A stretch of 64,000 nt of DNA from Paucilactobacillus vaccinostercus DSM 20634 (GCF_001436295.1 NZ_AYYY01000063.1:86675-150674); one strand, 5' to 3'. Positions 9,724-20,588 are shown, counted from the first letter of the stretch. Notes: generated from the sequence alone by a model not told the origin. Program-made: numbers and translations.

Positions 9724-9751
9724 ATGTCTGGGATAATGGTGTCCCAGACAT
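9724..9751 (+). terminator. Stem-loop after phosphoglucomutase gene
   Basis: ATGTCTGGGA pairs perfectly with TCCCAGACAT around 8 nt, but only a short T-rich tract follows. It ends about 10 bp before the next ribosome binding site, so it may attenuate read-through into the HD gene. Confidence 0.55.
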
Positions 9752-9775
9752 TTGTGTATCTGGGAGGAATTTATA

Positions 9776-10417
9776 ATGGGGATGCATCAATATTTAAAAA
9801 GTTTAAGTAATTTGGAAATGATGAACCGGGCACCCGGATACTTTAAGTTAGAAAAGCATACGGTAGCGGCACACTCGTTTAAGGTCGCCCAAGCAGCCCA
9901 GATGCTCGGAGATATTGAAGAGAATGCGGGGCATACCGTTGATTGGCGAGCATTGTACGAAAAAGCACTGAATCATGATTACACTGAACGGTTTATTGGC
10001 GACATCAAAACACCGGTTAAGTATGCAACACCGGAATTACGCCAAATGTTAGCCGATGTAGAAGAATCAATGACTGAAAATTTCATTGAAGATGATATTC
10101 CCGCCGAGTTTCAAGCGGCCTATCGCCGGCGCTTTTCCGAAAGTAAAGATGACACACTGGAAGGAAAAATTTTATCGGTAGCTGATAAAATTGATTTAAT
10201 GTACGAATCCTTTGGTGAAATTCAAAAGGGCAATCCAGAAACGGTGTACGTTGATATTTATCGTGAAAGTCTAAAAACAATGATGGATTTTCGTGAATTA
10301 GCGAGTGTGCAATATTACTTGCATGAAATTTTGCCTGATTTGATTGAAGACAGTGCCGGTGATCGGGATCAGTTGCGATCGATCACGAACCAAATTGTTG
10401 AAAATCAAGCAAAGTAA
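9776..10417 (+). CDS. HD-domain phosphohydrolase, YfbR-like
   Basis: A 213-residue HD-superfamily protein. H in AAHSFKVAQ, then LNHDYTERFIGDIKTPVKY (the HD pair) and VADKIDLMYESFGEIQKG give the metal-binding pattern of the YfbR/YedJ group (5'-deoxynucleotidases, COG1896). It probably dephosphorylates deoxynucleoside monophosphates or a related nucleotide; the substrate is inferred from the family only. Start ATG 9776 lies 7 nt after GGGAGGAA; the longer TTG start at 9752 would sit inside the hairpin. The SOS-type uvrB promoter follows directly. Confidence 0.85.
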   Translation: MGMHQYLKSLSNLEMMNRAPGYFKLEKHTVAAHSFKVAQAAQMLGDIEENAGHTVDWRALYEKALNHDYTERFIGDIKTPVKYATPELRQMLADVEESMTENFIEDDIPAEFQAAYRRRFSESKDDTLEGKILSVADKIDLMYESFGEIQKGNPETVYVDIYRESLKTMMDFRELASVQYYLHEILPDLIEDSAGDRDQLRSITNQIVENQAK

Positions 10418-10426
10418 GCAAGTGAC

Positions 10427-10455
10427 TAGACGAATGCATGTTCGTGTGATAGTAT
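10427..10455 (+). promoter_or_regulatory. SOS promoter of uvrBA with LexA box
   Basis: A near-perfect LexA (DinR) box CGAATGCATGTTCG lies at 10431-10444 (consensus CGAACNNNNGTTCG, one deviation). It sits between a weak -35 TAGACG (10427-10432) and an extended -10 TGATAGTAT (10447-10455), 17 bp apart, so LexA would block RNA polymerase. uvrB and uvrA are classical SOS genes in Firmicutes. Confidence 0.8.
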
Positions 10456-10493
10456 GAATGGACATGTGAACGATTAAAATAATTAAAAAAATA

Positions 10494-10538
10494 GAGACGG
10501 TTTCAAAGTGTTGATTGAATGACAGGACCGTTTCTTTT
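10494..10538 (+). other. Hairpin in the uvrB leader
   Basis: GAGACGGT (10494-10501) pairs with ACCGTTTC (10527-10534) and four T follow. It lies between the LexA-controlled promoter and the uvrB start, so it may attenuate SOS transcripts or end transcripts from the HD gene. The 25-nt loop makes it weak. Confidence 0.4.
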
Positions 10539-10546
10539 GCTATGCT
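10519..10546 (+). promoter_or_regulatory. Second, extended -10 promoter for uvrB
   Basis: ATGACA, a 16-bp spacer and TGC-TATGCT (10541-10546), with AGGAGG beginning 15 bp later. It has no LexA box and would give a basal transcript. Confidence 0.45.
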
Positions 10547-10574
10547 AGTGTCGCGCAATGAGGAGGTAACAGTT

Positions 10575-12578
10575 GTGATTTATCGTCAACCAGATCGTAA
10601 GTTTGATTTAGTTTCACCCTATCAGCCAACCGGTGATCAGCCGAAAGCAATTGAGGAATTAACAAAGGGACTTGAGGATGGGACTAAGTCTCAAATCTTG
10701 CTTGGTGCAACTGGGACGGGAAAAACATTTACAATTTCTAACGTTATCAAAAATGTTAATCGACCGACTTTGATTTTGTCGCATAATAAAACATTAGCTG
10801 GACAACTATACGGTGAATTTAAGCAATTTTTCCCGAATAATGCCGTTGAATACTTTGTGAGTTACTATGATTACTATCAACCCGAGGCCTATGTTCCTTC
10901 AAGTGATACGTATATTGAAAAAGATTCTTCAATTAACGATGAAATTGATAAACTACGGCATTCCGCGACGAGCTCTCTTTTGGAACGTAACGATGTGATT
11001 GTCGTGGCGTCAGTTTCCAGTATTTTTGGGTTAGGGGATCCACGTGAATATCGGGATCATGTTTTGTCATTACGGGTCGGTATGGAAATTGAGCGTAATC
11101 AGCTACTCACTGATTTAGTTGATATTCAATTTGAACGGAATGATATTGATTTTCAACGGGGCCGCTTCCGTGTACATGGGGATGTTGTGGAAGTCTTTCC
11201 CGCCTCGCGAGATGAGCGGGCCCTTCGAATCGAATTCTTTGGGGATGAGATTGACCGAATTCGAGAAGTAGATGCCTTAACGGGTGAAGTCATCGGTGAT
11301 CGTGACCACGTCTCAATTTTCCCAGCCACTCACTTCATGACAAATGAAGATATGATGGAGCAGGCGATTGACGGAATTGAAGCGGAACTAGAAGATCGTC
11401 TAAAAGTATTAAACGATTCTGGAAAGCTATTGGAAGCCCAACGCCTTAAACAGCGAACAACATACGATATTGAAATGCTTCGTGAAATGGGATATACATC
11501 AGGAATTGAAAACTATTCTCGGCATATGGATGGGCGCCAGCCTGGTGAACCACCATATACACTACTGGACTTCTTTCCAAAGGATTTTTTGATGATTGTT
11601 GATGAATCCCATCAAACGATGCCACAGGTTCGAGGCATGTACAACGGTGACCGATCACGAAAGCAAATGTTGGTAGACTATGGATTTCGCTTACCAAGTG
11701 CGTTGGATAACCGGCCGCTAAAGTTGAAAGAGTTTGAGCAACATGTTAATCAAATCATCTACATGTCGGCCACTCCTGGTCCGTACGAAGAAGAGCAAAC
11801 GGATCATGTTGTGCAACAAATTATTCGACCAACCGGTTTATTGGATCCTACGATCGAGGTTCGGCCGGTGATGGGACAAATTGATGATTTAGTTGGTGAA
11901 ATTAATGCGCGTATTGAGCGTAATGAACGGGTCTTTATTACGACATTGACTAAAAAAATGTCTGAGGATTTAAGTGATTACTTAAAGGATCTGGGGCTCA
12001 AGGTCAAGTACCTGCATAGTGACATTAAGACGTTGGAACGAACTGAGATTATCCGTGACTTACGTCTTGGCAAATTTGATGTCTTGGTTGGAATTAATCT
12101 GTTGCGGGAAGGGTTAGATGTTCCTGAGGTATCCTTAGTTGCAATCTTAGATGCGGATAAGGAAGGCTTCTTGCGTAATGAACGGTCGCTGATTCAAACA
12201 ATTGGACGGGCAGCCCGAAATGAAAATGGGCACGTGATTATGTACGCAGATCATGTTACGGATTCGATGCAGGCGGCGATGGATGAAACCCAGCGTCGGC
12301 GTGAAATTCAAGAGCAGTACAACCAGGACCATCATATTACGCCGCACACCATTAAGAAGGACATTCGTGAGGCGATTACGGTTACCAAAGAAACCGATGA
12401 TAGTGGTCAAAAGGATGACTTTACGGAACAGGACTTTGCCGATATGGCTAAGGATGACCAAAAGGAAATGGTGCACCAACTTGAAGAGCAGATGAAGGCG
12501 GCTGCTAAACGGCTGGATTTTGAACAAGCAGCCACTCTTCGAGACACGGTGATGGAACTGAAGACACAGATGGATTAA
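10575..12578 (+). CDS. uvrB: Excinuclease ABC subunit B
   Basis: UvrB is the damage-verification helicase of nucleotide excision repair; it receives DNA from UvrA and recruits UvrC. The 667 residues show the Walker [11 protein letters not shown] near residue 45, the DNA-clamping beta-hairpin region [30 protein letters not shown], helicase motifs V and VI ([28 protein letters not shown]) and a C-terminal UVR domain for UvrC contact. GTG 10575 is chosen because AGGAGG lies 8 nt upstream. uvrA starts 36 bp downstream, so this is a uvrBA operon. Confidence 0.97.
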   Translation: MIYRQPDRKFDLVSPYQPTGDQPKAIEELTKGLEDGTKSQILLGATGTGKTFTISNVIKNVNRPTLILSHNKTLAGQLYGEFKQFFPNNAVEYFVSYYDYYQPEAYVPSSDTYIEKDSSINDEIDKLRHSATSSLLERNDVIVVASVSSIFGLGDPREYRDHVLSLRVGMEIERNQLLTDLVDIQFERNDIDFQRGRFRVHGDVVEVFPASRDERALRIEFFGDEIDRIREVDALTGEVIGDRDHVSIFPATHFMTNEDMMEQAIDGIEAELEDRLKVLNDSGKLLEAQRLKQRTTYDIEMLREMGYTSGIENYSRHMDGRQPGEPPYTLLDFFPKDFLMIVDESHQTMPQVRGMYNGDRSRKQMLVDYGFRLPSALDNRPLKLKEFEQHVNQIIYMSATPGPYEEEQTDHVVQQIIRPTGLLDPTIEVRPVMGQIDDLVGEINARIERNERVFITTLTKKMSEDLSDYLKDLGLKVKYLHSDIKTLERTEIIRDLRLGKFDVLVGINLLREGLDVPEVSLVAILDADKEGFLRNERSLIQTIGRAARNENGHVIMYADHVTDSMQAAMDETQRRREIQEQYNQDHHITPHTIKKDIREAITVTKETDDSGQKDDFTEQDFADMAKDDQKEMVHQLEEQMKAAAKRLDFEQAATLRDTVMELKTQMD

Positions 12579-12614
12579 TGGTAAAACTGATTCAACATCA
12601 GGAGGAAAAATCGA

Positions 12615-15464
12615 TTGGCAATTAACGACAAAATTAAAATTCACGGGGCTCGTGCACATAATCTACAAAATATTGATGTGACGATTCCGAAAAATAAATT
12701 GGTTGTGGTAACGGGCTTATCCGGCTCTGGTAAGAGTTCGTTGGCGTTTGATACATTGTATGCGGAGGGACAACGACGGTACGTTGAGAGTCTGTCTGCG
12801 TATGCGCGTCAATTTCTGGGGCAAATGGATAAACCGGATGTCGATTCGATTGACGGTTTGTCACCAGCGATCTCGATTGATCAAAAAACGACATCCAAAA
12901 ATCCGCGTTCGACGGTTGGAACGGTTACCGAAATCAACGATTATCTGCGATTGCTTTGGGCACGGGTTGGAACGCCAATCTGTCCTAATGATGGCACTCC
13001 GATTACGAGTCAGTCACCAGAACAAATGGTCGATCGGGTCCTAGAGCTACCCGAACGAACTAAGCTACAAATACTGTCACCAATCGTCCGAGATAAAAAG
13101 GGCGGTCAAAAGAAGAATTTCGAAAAAATTAAACGTGAGGGTTTTATTCGGGTTCGAGTTGATGGTGAGATTTACGACATTGATGAGGTACCAGAACTTA
13201 ATAAAAATCAAAAGCATAGTGTTGATATTGTGATTGATCGGATCGTGGTGAAATCTGGGATTCGGTCGCGGCTATTCGATTCATTTGAAGCGGCCTTGCG
13301 GTTAAGTGATGGATATGCGACTGCTGATATTATTGGCGGAGATTCCCTGGCCTTTTCGGAGCATTATGCCTGCCCAATTTGTGGATTTACGGTTGGTGAA
13401 ATGGAACCGCGGTTGTTTTCATTCAATGCACCATTAGGCGCTTGTCCTGAATGTGAAGGCCTGGGGATGAAGTTGGAAGTGGACGAAGATCTCGTGATTC
13501 CTGATCGTAATAAGACCCTTAACGAAGGGGCTTTACTACCTTGGAATCCGATTTCGTCACAGTATTATCCTGAAATGCTCCGCCAATTTGCTGAGCAAAA
13601 TGACATTGACATGGATACACCATTTGAAGATCTGCCACAAAAACAACAATCAATGGTACTGTATGGGAACGGTGAAACACCCTTTCATTTTCACTATGAA
13701 AATGAATTTGGCGGGGTTCGTGATGTGGATGCCACTTTTGAAGGTGTTGTGAATAACGTTGAACGACGTTATAAGGAAACCAACTCGGATTTCACTCGCG
13801 ATCAAATGCGGAAATATATGACTGAGTTAACTTGTCAAACTTGTCATGGATACCGGCTCAATCGGCAGGCCCTAAGTGTCAAAATTGACGGATTGCATAT
13901 TGGCCAGATCTCTGACGAACCAGTGAGTGACGAACTCCCCTTCTTTAAACAGGTCACATTATCGGAACAAAATGAAGTCATTGCTCGACCTATCATCAAG
14001 GAAATCGTAGATCGATTAGAGTTTTTACAAAACGTGGGTCTCGAATATCTGACGCTGAGTCGTTCGGCTAGAACTTTATCCGGTGGTGAAGCACAACGAA
14101 TTCGGTTGGCTACCCAAATTGGGTCAAATTTATCAGGGGTGATGTACATCTTAGATGAACCTTCAATTGGGTTACATCAACGAGATAATGATCGTCTGAT
14201 TGCATCGTTAAAGAAAATGCGTGATTTGGGGAACACCTTAATTATCGTTGAACATGATGAAGATACGATGCGGGCCGCGGATTATATCGTTGATATCGGT
14301 CCTGGTGCGGGCGATAATGGTGGTCAAGTAATGGCTGCCGGAACGCCGAAACAGGTGGCCAGATCGCGTAAGTCACTAACGGGTCAGTATTTATCAGGGA
14401 AGAAATTTATCGAAGTCCCTGAAACAAGACGAGCGGGAAATGGCAAGAAATTAACATTAACTGGTGCGGCGGAAAATAACCTAAAGGGAATTACCGTTGA
14501 TTTTCCATTAGGTAAGTTTGTGGCGGTTACTGGGGTATCTGGATCAGGTAAGTCAACCCTGGTCAACTCGATTCTTAAACGGGTTCTAGCACAAAAATTG
14601 AATCATAATTCTGAGAAACCTGGTAAGTACAAGACTATTCGCGGTGTTGAAAACATCGAAAAAGTAATTGATATTGATCAGGCACCAATTGGTCGGACAC
14701 CACGCAGTAATCCGGCAACGTATACTGGCGTTTTTGATGATATACGGGGACTCTTTGCACAAACCAATGCTGCCAAAATGCGCGGGTATTCAAAGGGCCG
14801 ATTTAGTTTTAATGTGAAGGGCGGACGCTGTGAAGCCTGTCACGGGGATGGCATTTTGAAGATTGAAATGAACTTTCTACCCGATGTTTACGTTCCCTGT
14901 GAGGTTTGTAATGGCAAACGCTATAATTCAGAAACGCTGGAAGTGGAATATAAGGGTAAAAATATTGCCGACGTCCTTGATATGACGGTTAAAGAGGCAT
15001 TGGAATTTTTCTCGGCCATTCCAAAAATTACGCGTAAGTTGCAAACGATTGTTGATGTGGGACTGGGCTATGTCAAAATGGGACAACCGGCCACCACACT
15101 ATCCGGTGGGGAAGCACAACGCATGAAATTGGCGTCCGAACTGCACAAACAGTCTACCGGTAAAAGTTTTTATATCTTAGATGAACCAACGACGGGCCTT
15201 CACACGGATGATATTCGGCGTTTGCTGGACGTTTTGCAGCGACTAGTCGACGCCGGTAACACGGTGCTTGTCATTGAACATAACTTGGATGTCATCAAAT
15301 CGGCAGACTGGTTGATCGATTTAGGACCGGAAGGCGGTGCAGGCGGCGGGCAAATTGTGGCCACTGGAACGCCGGAAACTGTTGGTGAAGTGAGTGAAAG
15401 TTACACAGGCCAATATCTTAAACCAATTTTGGAACGGGATAAGCAGCGACAGGTAAAATCATGA
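12615..15464 (+). CDS. uvrA: Excinuclease ABC subunit A
   Basis: UvrA is a dimeric ABC-type ATPase that scans for bulky DNA lesions and loads UvrB. The 949-residue protein has two ABC halves: Walker [10 protein letters not shown] near residue 31 and GVSGSGKST near 640, with signatures [13 protein letters not shown] and [13 protein letters not shown]. Zinc-binding Cys pairs are [15 protein letters not shown] and [17 protein letters not shown] 12615 follows AGGAGG at 12600. It is co-transcribed with uvrB. Confidence 0.98.
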   Translation: MAINDKIKIHGARAHNLQNIDVTIPKNKLVVVTGLSGSGKSSLAFDTLYAEGQRRYVESLSAYARQFLGQMDKPDVDSIDGLSPAISIDQKTTSKNPRSTVGTVTEINDYLRLLWARVGTPICPNDGTPITSQSPEQMVDRVLELPERTKLQILSPIVRDKKGGQKKNFEKIKREGFIRVRVDGEIYDIDEVPELNKNQKHSVDIVIDRIVVKSGIRSRLFDSFEAALRLSDGYATADIIGGDSLAFSEHYACPICGFTVGEMEPRLFSFNAPLGACPECEGLGMKLEVDEDLVIPDRNKTLNEGALLPWNPISSQYYPEMLRQFAEQNDIDMDTPFEDLPQKQQSMVLYGNGETPFHFHYENEFGGVRDVDATFEGVVNNVERRYKETNSDFTRDQMRKYMTELTCQTCHGYRLNRQALSVKIDGLHIGQISDEPVSDELPFFKQVTLSEQNEVIARPIIKEIVDRLEFLQNVGLEYLTLSRSARTLSGGEAQRIRLATQIGSNLSGVMYILDEPSIGLHQRDNDRLIASLKKMRDLGNTLIIVEHDEDTMRAADYIVDIGPGAGDNGGQVMAAGTPKQVARSRKSLTGQYLSGKKFIEVPETRRAGNGKKLTLTGAAENNLKGITVDFPLGKFVAVTGVSGSGKSTLVNSILKRVLAQKLNHNSEKPGKYKTIRGVENIEKVIDIDQAPIGRTPRSNPATYTGVFDDIRGLFAQTNAAKMRGYSKGRFSFNVKGGRCEACHGDGILKIEMNFLPDVYVPCEVCNGKRYNSETLEVEYKGKNIADVLDMTVKEALEFFSAIPKITRKLQTIVDVGLGYVKMGQPATTLSGGEAQRMKLASELHKQSTGKSFYILDEPTTGLHTDDIRRLLDVLQRLVDAGNTVLVIEHNLDVIKSADWLIDLGPEGGAGGGQIVATGTPETVGEVSESYTGQYLKPILERDKQRQVKS

Positions 15465-15489
15465 TTGTGAGTCTCAATAGTGGTAGAAT
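15461..15489 (+). promoter_or_regulatory. Promoter of luxS
   Basis: ATGATT, a 17-bp spacer and extended -10 TGG-TAGAAT (15484-15489), overlapping the last codons of uvrA. Confidence 0.5.
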
Positions 15490-15522
15490 GAGTCACGTAA
15501 AATATTTTAAGGAGTGATTATT

Positions 15523-15993
15523 TTGGCAAAGGTAGAAAGCTTTCAGTTAGATCATACAAAGGTATTAGCACCATACGTACGATTAATCACGGTTGAAGAA
15601 GGCCCACAGGGTGATAAAATTTCAAACTTTGATTTACGATTAGTCCAACCAAATGAAAATGCGATTCCTACTGCAGGACTGCACACCATTGAACATATGC
15701 TTGCTGGATTGTTGCGGGATCGGATGGATGGCGTAATTGACTGCTCACCATTCGGTTGCCGGACAGGGTTCCATTTAATTATGTGGGGTGAGCATGATAC
15801 CACGGAAGTTGCTAAAGCGCTGAAATCGTCACTTGAATTTATTTCCACTGCTAAGTGGTCAGATGTTCAAGGAACAACGATCGAGAGCTGTGGTAACTAT
15901 CGTGACCATTCACTATTTTCCGCACAGGAATGGGCAAAGAAGATTTTGTCAGAAAAAATTTCTTCAGATCCATTTAAACGGGTCCTTGTATAA
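15523..15993 (+). CDS. luxS: S-ribosylhomocysteine lyase (autoinducer-2 synthase)
   Basis: LuxS cleaves S-ribosylhomocysteine to homocysteine and DPD, the AI-2 precursor, within the activated methyl cycle. The metal ligands are H54 and H58 in GLHTIEH (E57 is the catalytic base) and the cysteine in [10 protein letters not shown] near residue 126; the [10 protein letters not shown] motif is also present. TTG 15523 is chosen: it follows AAGGAG and gives the standard MAKVESF start and 156 residues. It has its own promoter and terminator. Confidence 0.97.
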   Translation: MAKVESFQLDHTKVLAPYVRLITVEEGPQGDKISNFDLRLVQPNENAIPTAGLHTIEHMLAGLLRDRMDGVIDCSPFGCRTGFHLIMWGEHDTTEVAKALKSSLEFISTAKWSDVQGTTIESCGNYRDHSLFSAQEWAKKILSEKISSDPFKRVLV

Positions 15994-16012
15994 ATAGGAA
16001 TAGCCAAAGAAG

Positions 16013-16044
16013 CCGTGAAAACATTCGTTTTCGCGGTATTTTTT
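16013..16044 (+). terminator. Intrinsic terminator after luxS
   Basis: CCGTGAAAAC pairs with GTTTTCGCGG (one G-T pair) and is followed by TATTTTTTT. Confidence 0.88.
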
Positions 16045-16082
16045 TGCGATTTTATTCAAAATAAAATTCAATTCATCCTGTT

Positions 16083-16130
16083 AACTGAATAAAAATAACT
16101 TTTTTATTGTAAATAGTGTATAAATACTTG
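16083..16130 (+). promoter_or_regulatory. ARG-box-like operators upstream of argG
   Basis: CTGAATAAAAATAAC (within 16083-16100) and TGTATAAATACTTG (16117-16130) resemble the AT-rich 18-bp ArgR/AhrC operator half sites (TGAATAAAAATNCA type). The second overlaps the -35 of the argG promoter, as expected for arginine repression. The match is by eye only. Confidence 0.5.
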
Positions 16131-16156
16131 CTTTTTAATGAAACCAATGCTAATAT
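16128..16156 (+). promoter_or_regulatory. Promoter of argGH
   Basis: TTGCTT (16128-16133), a 17-bp spacer and extended -10 TGC-TAATAT (16151-16156), 40 bp before the argG ATG. Confidence 0.7.
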
Positions 16157-16195
16157 ATGAAACATAATAAATGACGAATAAGGGAGCAAGTAATT

Positions 16196-17416
16196 ATGGC
16201 AAATGAAAAAGTAGTTTTAGCCTATTCAGGCGGGTTAGATACATCAGTAGCGATTCCATGGTTGAAGGACAAGGGTTATGACGTTGTAGCAGTTTGTATC
16301 AATGTCGGTGAAAAAGGCAAAGATTACGGTTTCGTTCATGATAAAGCGTTGAAAGTTGGCGCAACCAAAGCGTATGTGATCGACGCACGTGAAGAATTTG
16401 CGAATGAATATGCATTAATCGCACTTCAAGGTCATACGTTATACGAAGGCATTTATCCATTGCTTTCAGCACTATCACGGCCATTGATTTCAAAGAAGTT
16501 GGTAGAAATTGCGAAGCAGGAGGGGGCTACGGCAGTGGCCCATGGCTGTACTGGAAAAGGAAACGATCAGGTTCGTTTTGAAGTCGCCATTCATGCTTTA
16601 GCACCGGAATTAAAAATTGAAGCACCGATTCGTGACTGGCACTGGTCACGGGAAGAAGAAATCGAATATGCGAAGGAACACAATGTACCCGTTCCGATCG
16701 ATTTGGATAGCCCATACTCAATTGATCAAAACCTGTGGGGACGTGCCAATGAATGTGGCGTCCTAGAAGATCCTTGGGCTGCTGCACCAGAAGATGCATT
16801 TGATTTGACCAATGCGCTCGAAAATACACCTGACGAACCCGATGAAATTACAATTGATTTTGAACAGGGTGTGCCAGTTGCGCTGAATGGGACAAAGTAT
16901 GCCTTATCTGATTTAATTATTAAGATCGAGGCATTAGCTGGCAAGCACGGTATTGGACGAATTGATCACATTGAAAACCGGTTAGTTGGCATCAAGTCTC
17001 GTGAAGTCTATGAGGCACCAGCGGCAGCCGTATTGATGCACGCTCATAAAGATTTGGAAGATCTGACATTCGAACGGGATTTAGCGCACTTTAAGCCCAT
17101 TATCGAACAAAAGCTGGCGGACACCATTTACAATGCATTATGGTTCTCACCGCTCATGTCAGCCATGATTGCGTTCCTAAAGGATACCCAAAAGGTTGTG
17201 AATGGAACCGTTCGTTTGAAACTCTTCAAGGGCAATGTCATTACGCAAGGACGGAAATCGGCAAATTCACTTTATAATAAGAATTTGGCAACGTACACGT
17301 CTGCCGATGAATTTGATCAACAAGCTGCTGTTGGCTTTATTAAGCTTTGGGGCCTACCAACACAGGTTTACGCGCAGGTTCAAGAGAAGGCAAAACAGGA
17401 AAAGGACGGCATTTAA
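16196..17416 (+). CDS. argG: Argininosuccinate synthase
   Basis: ArgG condenses citrulline and aspartate using ATP to give argininosuccinate, the penultimate step of arginine synthesis. The 406-residue protein begins with the PP-loop [19 protein letters not shown] at residue 9 and contains [14 protein letters not shown] and [18 protein letters not shown] 16196 follows AGGGAG. argH starts 3 bp after its stop. No other arginine genes occur in the window, so citrulline must come from elsewhere. Confidence 0.97.
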   Translation: MANEKVVLAYSGGLDTSVAIPWLKDKGYDVVAVCINVGEKGKDYGFVHDKALKVGATKAYVIDAREEFANEYALIALQGHTLYEGIYPLLSALSRPLISKKLVEIAKQEGATAVAHGCTGKGNDQVRFEVAIHALAPELKIEAPIRDWHWSREEEIEYAKEHNVPVPIDLDSPYSIDQNLWGRANECGVLEDPWAAAPEDAFDLTNALENTPDEPDEITIDFEQGVPVALNGTKYALSDLIIKIEALAGKHGIGRIDHIENRLVGIKSREVYEAPAAAVLMHAHKDLEDLTFERDLAHFKPIIEQKLADTIYNALWFSPLMSAMIAFLKDTQKVVNGTVRLKLFKGNVITQGRKSANSLYNKNLATYTSADEFDQQAAVGFIKLWGLPTQVYAQVQEKAKQEKDGI

Positions 17417-17419
17417 TCT

Positions 17420-18808
17420 ATGAGTACTGAGAAATTATGGGGTGGTCGGTTTACCCAAAAAGCCGCTCACTGGGTTGACGAATTTGGTGCGTCAATTCCA
17501 TTTGATCAAGAATTAGCTGATGAAGACTTACAAGGATCATTGGCACACGTTAAGATGCTCAAGCAAACTGGTATTTTATCAGCAGCGGATGCTGATAAAA
17601 TTGTGGCTGGTTTGGAGAGCCTTGTGCAACAATTACACGCGGGCAAACTAGAATTTTCGGTTGAAAATGAAGATATTCATTTGAATCTGGAAAAGATTCT
17701 AACTGACCAAATTGGCCCCGTTGCTGGTAAGTTACACACCGCGCGAAGTCGAAATGATCAAGTGGCAACTGATTTTCATCTCTACGTCAAGAACCAAATT
17801 CCTCAGGTAATTCATGAATTAACGCATTTACAGCAGGTATTGGTTGACCTGGCAAAAGATAATGTGGAAACCATTATGCCCGGATACACGCATTTACAGC
17901 ATGCACAACCAATTTCGTATGCACACTACTTGTTAGCCTATTTTGATATGTTCCAGCGAGATGTTGAGCGGTTCCAGTTCAATTTAAAACATACTGATAT
18001 TTTACCGTTGGGGGCAGCTGCCTTAGCTGGTACGACGTTTCCAATTGATCGAGAATTTAGTGCACAAGAATTGGGCTTTGGCGATGTCTATCACAACAGT
18101 TTAGACGCGGTATCTGATCGTGATTTTGCGCTCGAATTTCTGAGTAATTCGGCCATTATGATGATGCATCTGTCGCGGTTTTGTGAGGAGATTATCCTTT
18201 GGTGTAGTTATGAGTTTAACTATTTAGAATTATCCGATCAGTATTCGACAGGTAGTTCAATTATGCCGCAAAAGAAGAATCCTGATATGGCAGAGTTAAT
18301 TCGTGGTAAGAGTGGTCGGGTGATTGGAAACCTGATGGGGCTGTTAACGGTTATGAAGTCGTTACCACTGGCCTATAATAAGGATTTGCAAGAGGATAAG
18401 GAAGGCGTTTTTGATACAGTTAAGACCGTTATGCCCAGTCTGAAAATCTTTGCGGAAATGTTGGCAACCGCGCATATCCATAAGGAAAAGATGGAGCAGG
18501 CGACACAAAATGATTTTTCTAACGCCACTGAGTTAGCCGATTACTTGGCCAGCAAGGGGATTCCATTTCGGCAAGCGCATGAAATTGTTGGTAAGTTAGT
18601 GCTAGAAGGCTTGCAGACTGGTAAACGATTGCAAGACATCACGTTGGCTGAATATCAAAAAATTTCACCACTGATTGAAGAAGATGTGTATCATGATCTG
18701 GAGAGTAAGGTTGCTGTTGAGCGACGTAACTCACTCGGTGGAACCGGGTTTGCACAAATTAAACAAAATTTAGTACGGGCACAGCAATTAATTAATGAGC
18801 ACAACTAA
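17420..18808 (+). CDS. argH: Argininosuccinate lyase
   Basis: ArgH splits argininosuccinate into arginine and fumarate. The 462-residue member of the aspartase/fumarase superfamily carries KLWGGRFTQ at the N-terminus, [27 protein letters not shown] with the catalytic histidine, and the superfamily signature [12 protein letters not shown] near residue 280. It is translationally close-coupled to argG. A strong terminator follows. Confidence 0.97.
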   Translation: MSTEKLWGGRFTQKAAHWVDEFGASIPFDQELADEDLQGSLAHVKMLKQTGILSAADADKIVAGLESLVQQLHAGKLEFSVENEDIHLNLEKILTDQIGPVAGKLHTARSRNDQVATDFHLYVKNQIPQVIHELTHLQQVLVDLAKDNVETIMPGYTHLQHAQPISYAHYLLAYFDMFQRDVERFQFNLKHTDILPLGAAALAGTTFPIDREFSAQELGFGDVYHNSLDAVSDRDFALEFLSNSAIMMMHLSRFCEEIILWCSYEFNYLELSDQYSTGSSIMPQKKNPDMAELIRGKSGRVIGNLMGLLTVMKSLPLAYNKDLQEDKEGVFDTVKTVMPSLKIFAEMLATAHIHKEKMEQATQNDFSNATELADYLASKGIPFRQAHEIVGKLVLEGLQTGKRLQDITLAEYQKISPLIEEDVYHDLESKVAVERRNSLGGTGFAQIKQNLVRAQQLINEHN

Positions 18809-18824
18809 AACGATTTCGAGTCAT

Positions 18825-18854
18825 AGAGGCTGGGGAAAAACTCCCAGCCTCTTT
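18825..18854 (+). terminator. Intrinsic terminator after argH
   Basis: AGAGGCTGGG pairs perfectly with CCCAGCCTCT around an 8-nt loop; a short T tract follows. Confidence 0.85.
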
Positions 18855-19169
18855 CTGTCTCCGAACTTTAATAGCCGAAATCGGGGAAAAAAGGCTGACT
18901 TCTCCGCTTAGCTACGAAAACCAAACGATTCAAAGTACGAATCATTCGGATTTCTAGGCTATGCTCGAAGTCAAAACGCCTTTTTGCCCACTCTCATTTC
19001 CTACGATTAGTCAAGAGCCTATTTTGAATTTCAGTATCGCCTTAACGTCGTAGATCATACTGTGGGTAAATTGCTGGATAGTTTTGAAAATTGCATATAC
19101 CAAATAAACCTCAATATTATTCTTTAAAAATATTGAAGAATGAGCTATTATGCAACTGTGGAGTATCTA
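18855..19169. other. Gene-free stretch between argH and IS110 transposase
   Basis: No credible ORF is seen. The left part (about 18860-19010) has short internal inverted motifs (GATTC...GAATC at 18927-18943) and looks like a degenerate intergenic repeat. The right part holds a small hairpin, TCAATATT/AATATTGA at 19111-19136, near the 3' end of the transposase. One end of the IS element should lie here, but it cannot be placed without a second copy. Confidence 0.4.
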
Positions 19170-20390
19170 TTACTCCTGAACATTATTGGACTTCGAGTCC
19201 GTGTACGCGTAGACGTACTTAGTGCCAGCCATTGTCATGGCATAGAGGCACTTCAGTGTCCTGTTCATACAGGCAACTATGGCGACCTTATCTCTTTTGG
19301 GGATAGGTCGTTTTTTTAGTCTGTAATAGTAATCAACGATATGGTTAGGCGCCGAAGCCTGTTGTCGAATCATATTACGAACTATCAAGTAAACAAGCGC
19401 TCTCGCATGAGGATTACCACGTTTATTAATGTGGTCTTGACGTTGATATTGACCTGACTGGTAACGATTCAAATCAATTCCAATATAGGCATTAAGTTGG
19501 TTGGCGTCGTCGAATCGGGTAATGTCACCTAACTCACCTAATAGTTGGGATGCCGATAGCGGCCCAATACCGGGCATCGAAATAAAAATTTGATATGCCG
19601 GTAAAGGATCAGATAACATCCGCATCTGATCAATTAATATCTCTTTTTGTTTAATTAAATCAATTAACTGCCGACAATAGTACCGAACTTCTTGTACTTG
19701 AATACTATTGATGTCAGAGGCTGGATAGCTAATTTGCGCGAATGTTATTAATTTTTCGGCATATTTCAAACCTTTGGTTTTCGATAGCCGTTTATCAGTC
19801 TGCGACATCAATTTGTTTTTTAATTTTGTCCGTGAAAGCCCATGTACGGAATCAGGATGTGGAAACAGAAGAATCACATTTAAAGCTAGTTTGGAAATTT
19901 TATTCTTAAATAACTGTTCTTCTTCAGGAAAGGTTTGTTCAAGCGCAGTGTATAGTTTGCCTTGCGCTAGTTTTATATCGTTAGTAATCTGATCGCAAAA
20001 CCGTGTCAGTTCACGAAGCTGTCGGTAATCTCTAGACCATATTTCAGTTTGACGATAATTATTTTCCGTGACCGAACGGGCAATTTTATGAGCGTCCAGT
20101 TGATCTGTTTTTACGCGTCGTAAATTTTCAGACCGAAGGTGTAGCTCCAATGGATTAAGTTGAGTATAAGGTAAATGGTTGTCCTGGCAAAAACGAACTA
20201 CTGGACGCGAATAAACCCCGGTTGCTTCAAAATACACTGCCGGATTATCTGCAGAATCTGTAACAGCTTTAAGGTGTTTAAACCCAACCTGATTATGAAG
20301 ACAATCGAACTCATCCATACACTGCTTGTTTCGATACCAGACAACATAGCTATGATTTTTTGAAACATCTAGTGCAATTACATCTGACAA
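19170..20390 (-). CDS. IS110-family transposase (DEDD recombinase)
   Basis: IS110 transposases pair a RuvC-like DEDD domain with a C-terminal Transposase_20 domain carrying a serine nucleophile and, as shown for family members, are guided by a bridge RNA. Seen here: ALDVSKNHS at the N-terminus, YFEATGVYSRPVV, KTDQLDAHKIAR (acidic pair), then ISMPGIGPLSASQLLGELGD, NAYIGIDLNRYQSG and KRGNPHARALVYLIVR. I choose TTG at 20390 because AAAGGAAG lies 7 nt upstream and the family start (DVSKN within the first ten residues) is restored, giving 406 residues; a longer frame reaches 20441. No frameshift or stop is seen, so it looks intact. Confidence 0.93.
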   Translation of the reverse strand: MSDVIALDVSKNHSYVVWYRNKQCMDEFDCLHNQVGFKHLKAVTDSADNPAVYFEATGVYSRPVVRFCQDNHLPYTQLNPLELHLRSENLRRVKTDQLDAHKIARSVTENNYRQTEIWSRDYRQLRELTRFCDQITNDIKLAQGKLYTALEQTFPEEEQLFKNKISKLALNVILLFPHPDSVHGLSRTKLKNKLMSQTDKRLSKTKGLKYAEKLITFAQISYPASDINSIQVQEVRYYCRQLIDLIKQKEILIDQMRMLSDPLPAYQIFISMPGIGPLSASQLLGELGDITRFDDANQLNAYIGIDLNRYQSGQYQRQDHINKRGNPHARALVYLIVRNMIRQQASAPNHIVDYYYRLKKRPIPKRDKVAIVACMNRTLKCLYAMTMAGTKYVYAYTDSKSNNVQE

Positions 20391-20501
20391 AATATCGCTT
20401 CCTTTAAAAAATTTGAAGTTATTACTCATCACATTCAACACGACATATCATTTCCTATACACGACCTCTAGGGCCCTCAATCTTAAATCATATTTATGCG
20501 T

Positions 20502-20576
20502 TGAAAATGACGAAAACCATTTTATATTACGAACTCGAAGTCCCAGAGAGTATGGACGGTTTTAACTTCATTTTCA
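20502..20576 (-). ncRNA. Candidate IS110 bridge RNA core
   Basis: Read on the transposase strand, TGAAAATGA pairs with TCATTTTCA (20568-20576 with 20502-20510) and AAAACC pairs with GGTTTT (20558-20563 with 20513-20518). A small asymmetric internal loop separates the stems, which enclose a 39-nt loop. It lies upstream of the transposase, where IS110-group bridge RNAs are encoded. The loop contains GACTTCGAG, complementary to CTCGAAGTC at 18964-18972. The fold is seen; the function is inferred. Confidence 0.3.
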
Positions 20577-20588
20577 GTGTAAACAAAA

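Noticed and set aside
20391..20441. Longer transposase start at TTG 20441 or ATG 20429
   Set aside because: TTG 20390 has AAAGGAAG at proper spacing and restores the family-typical N-terminus.
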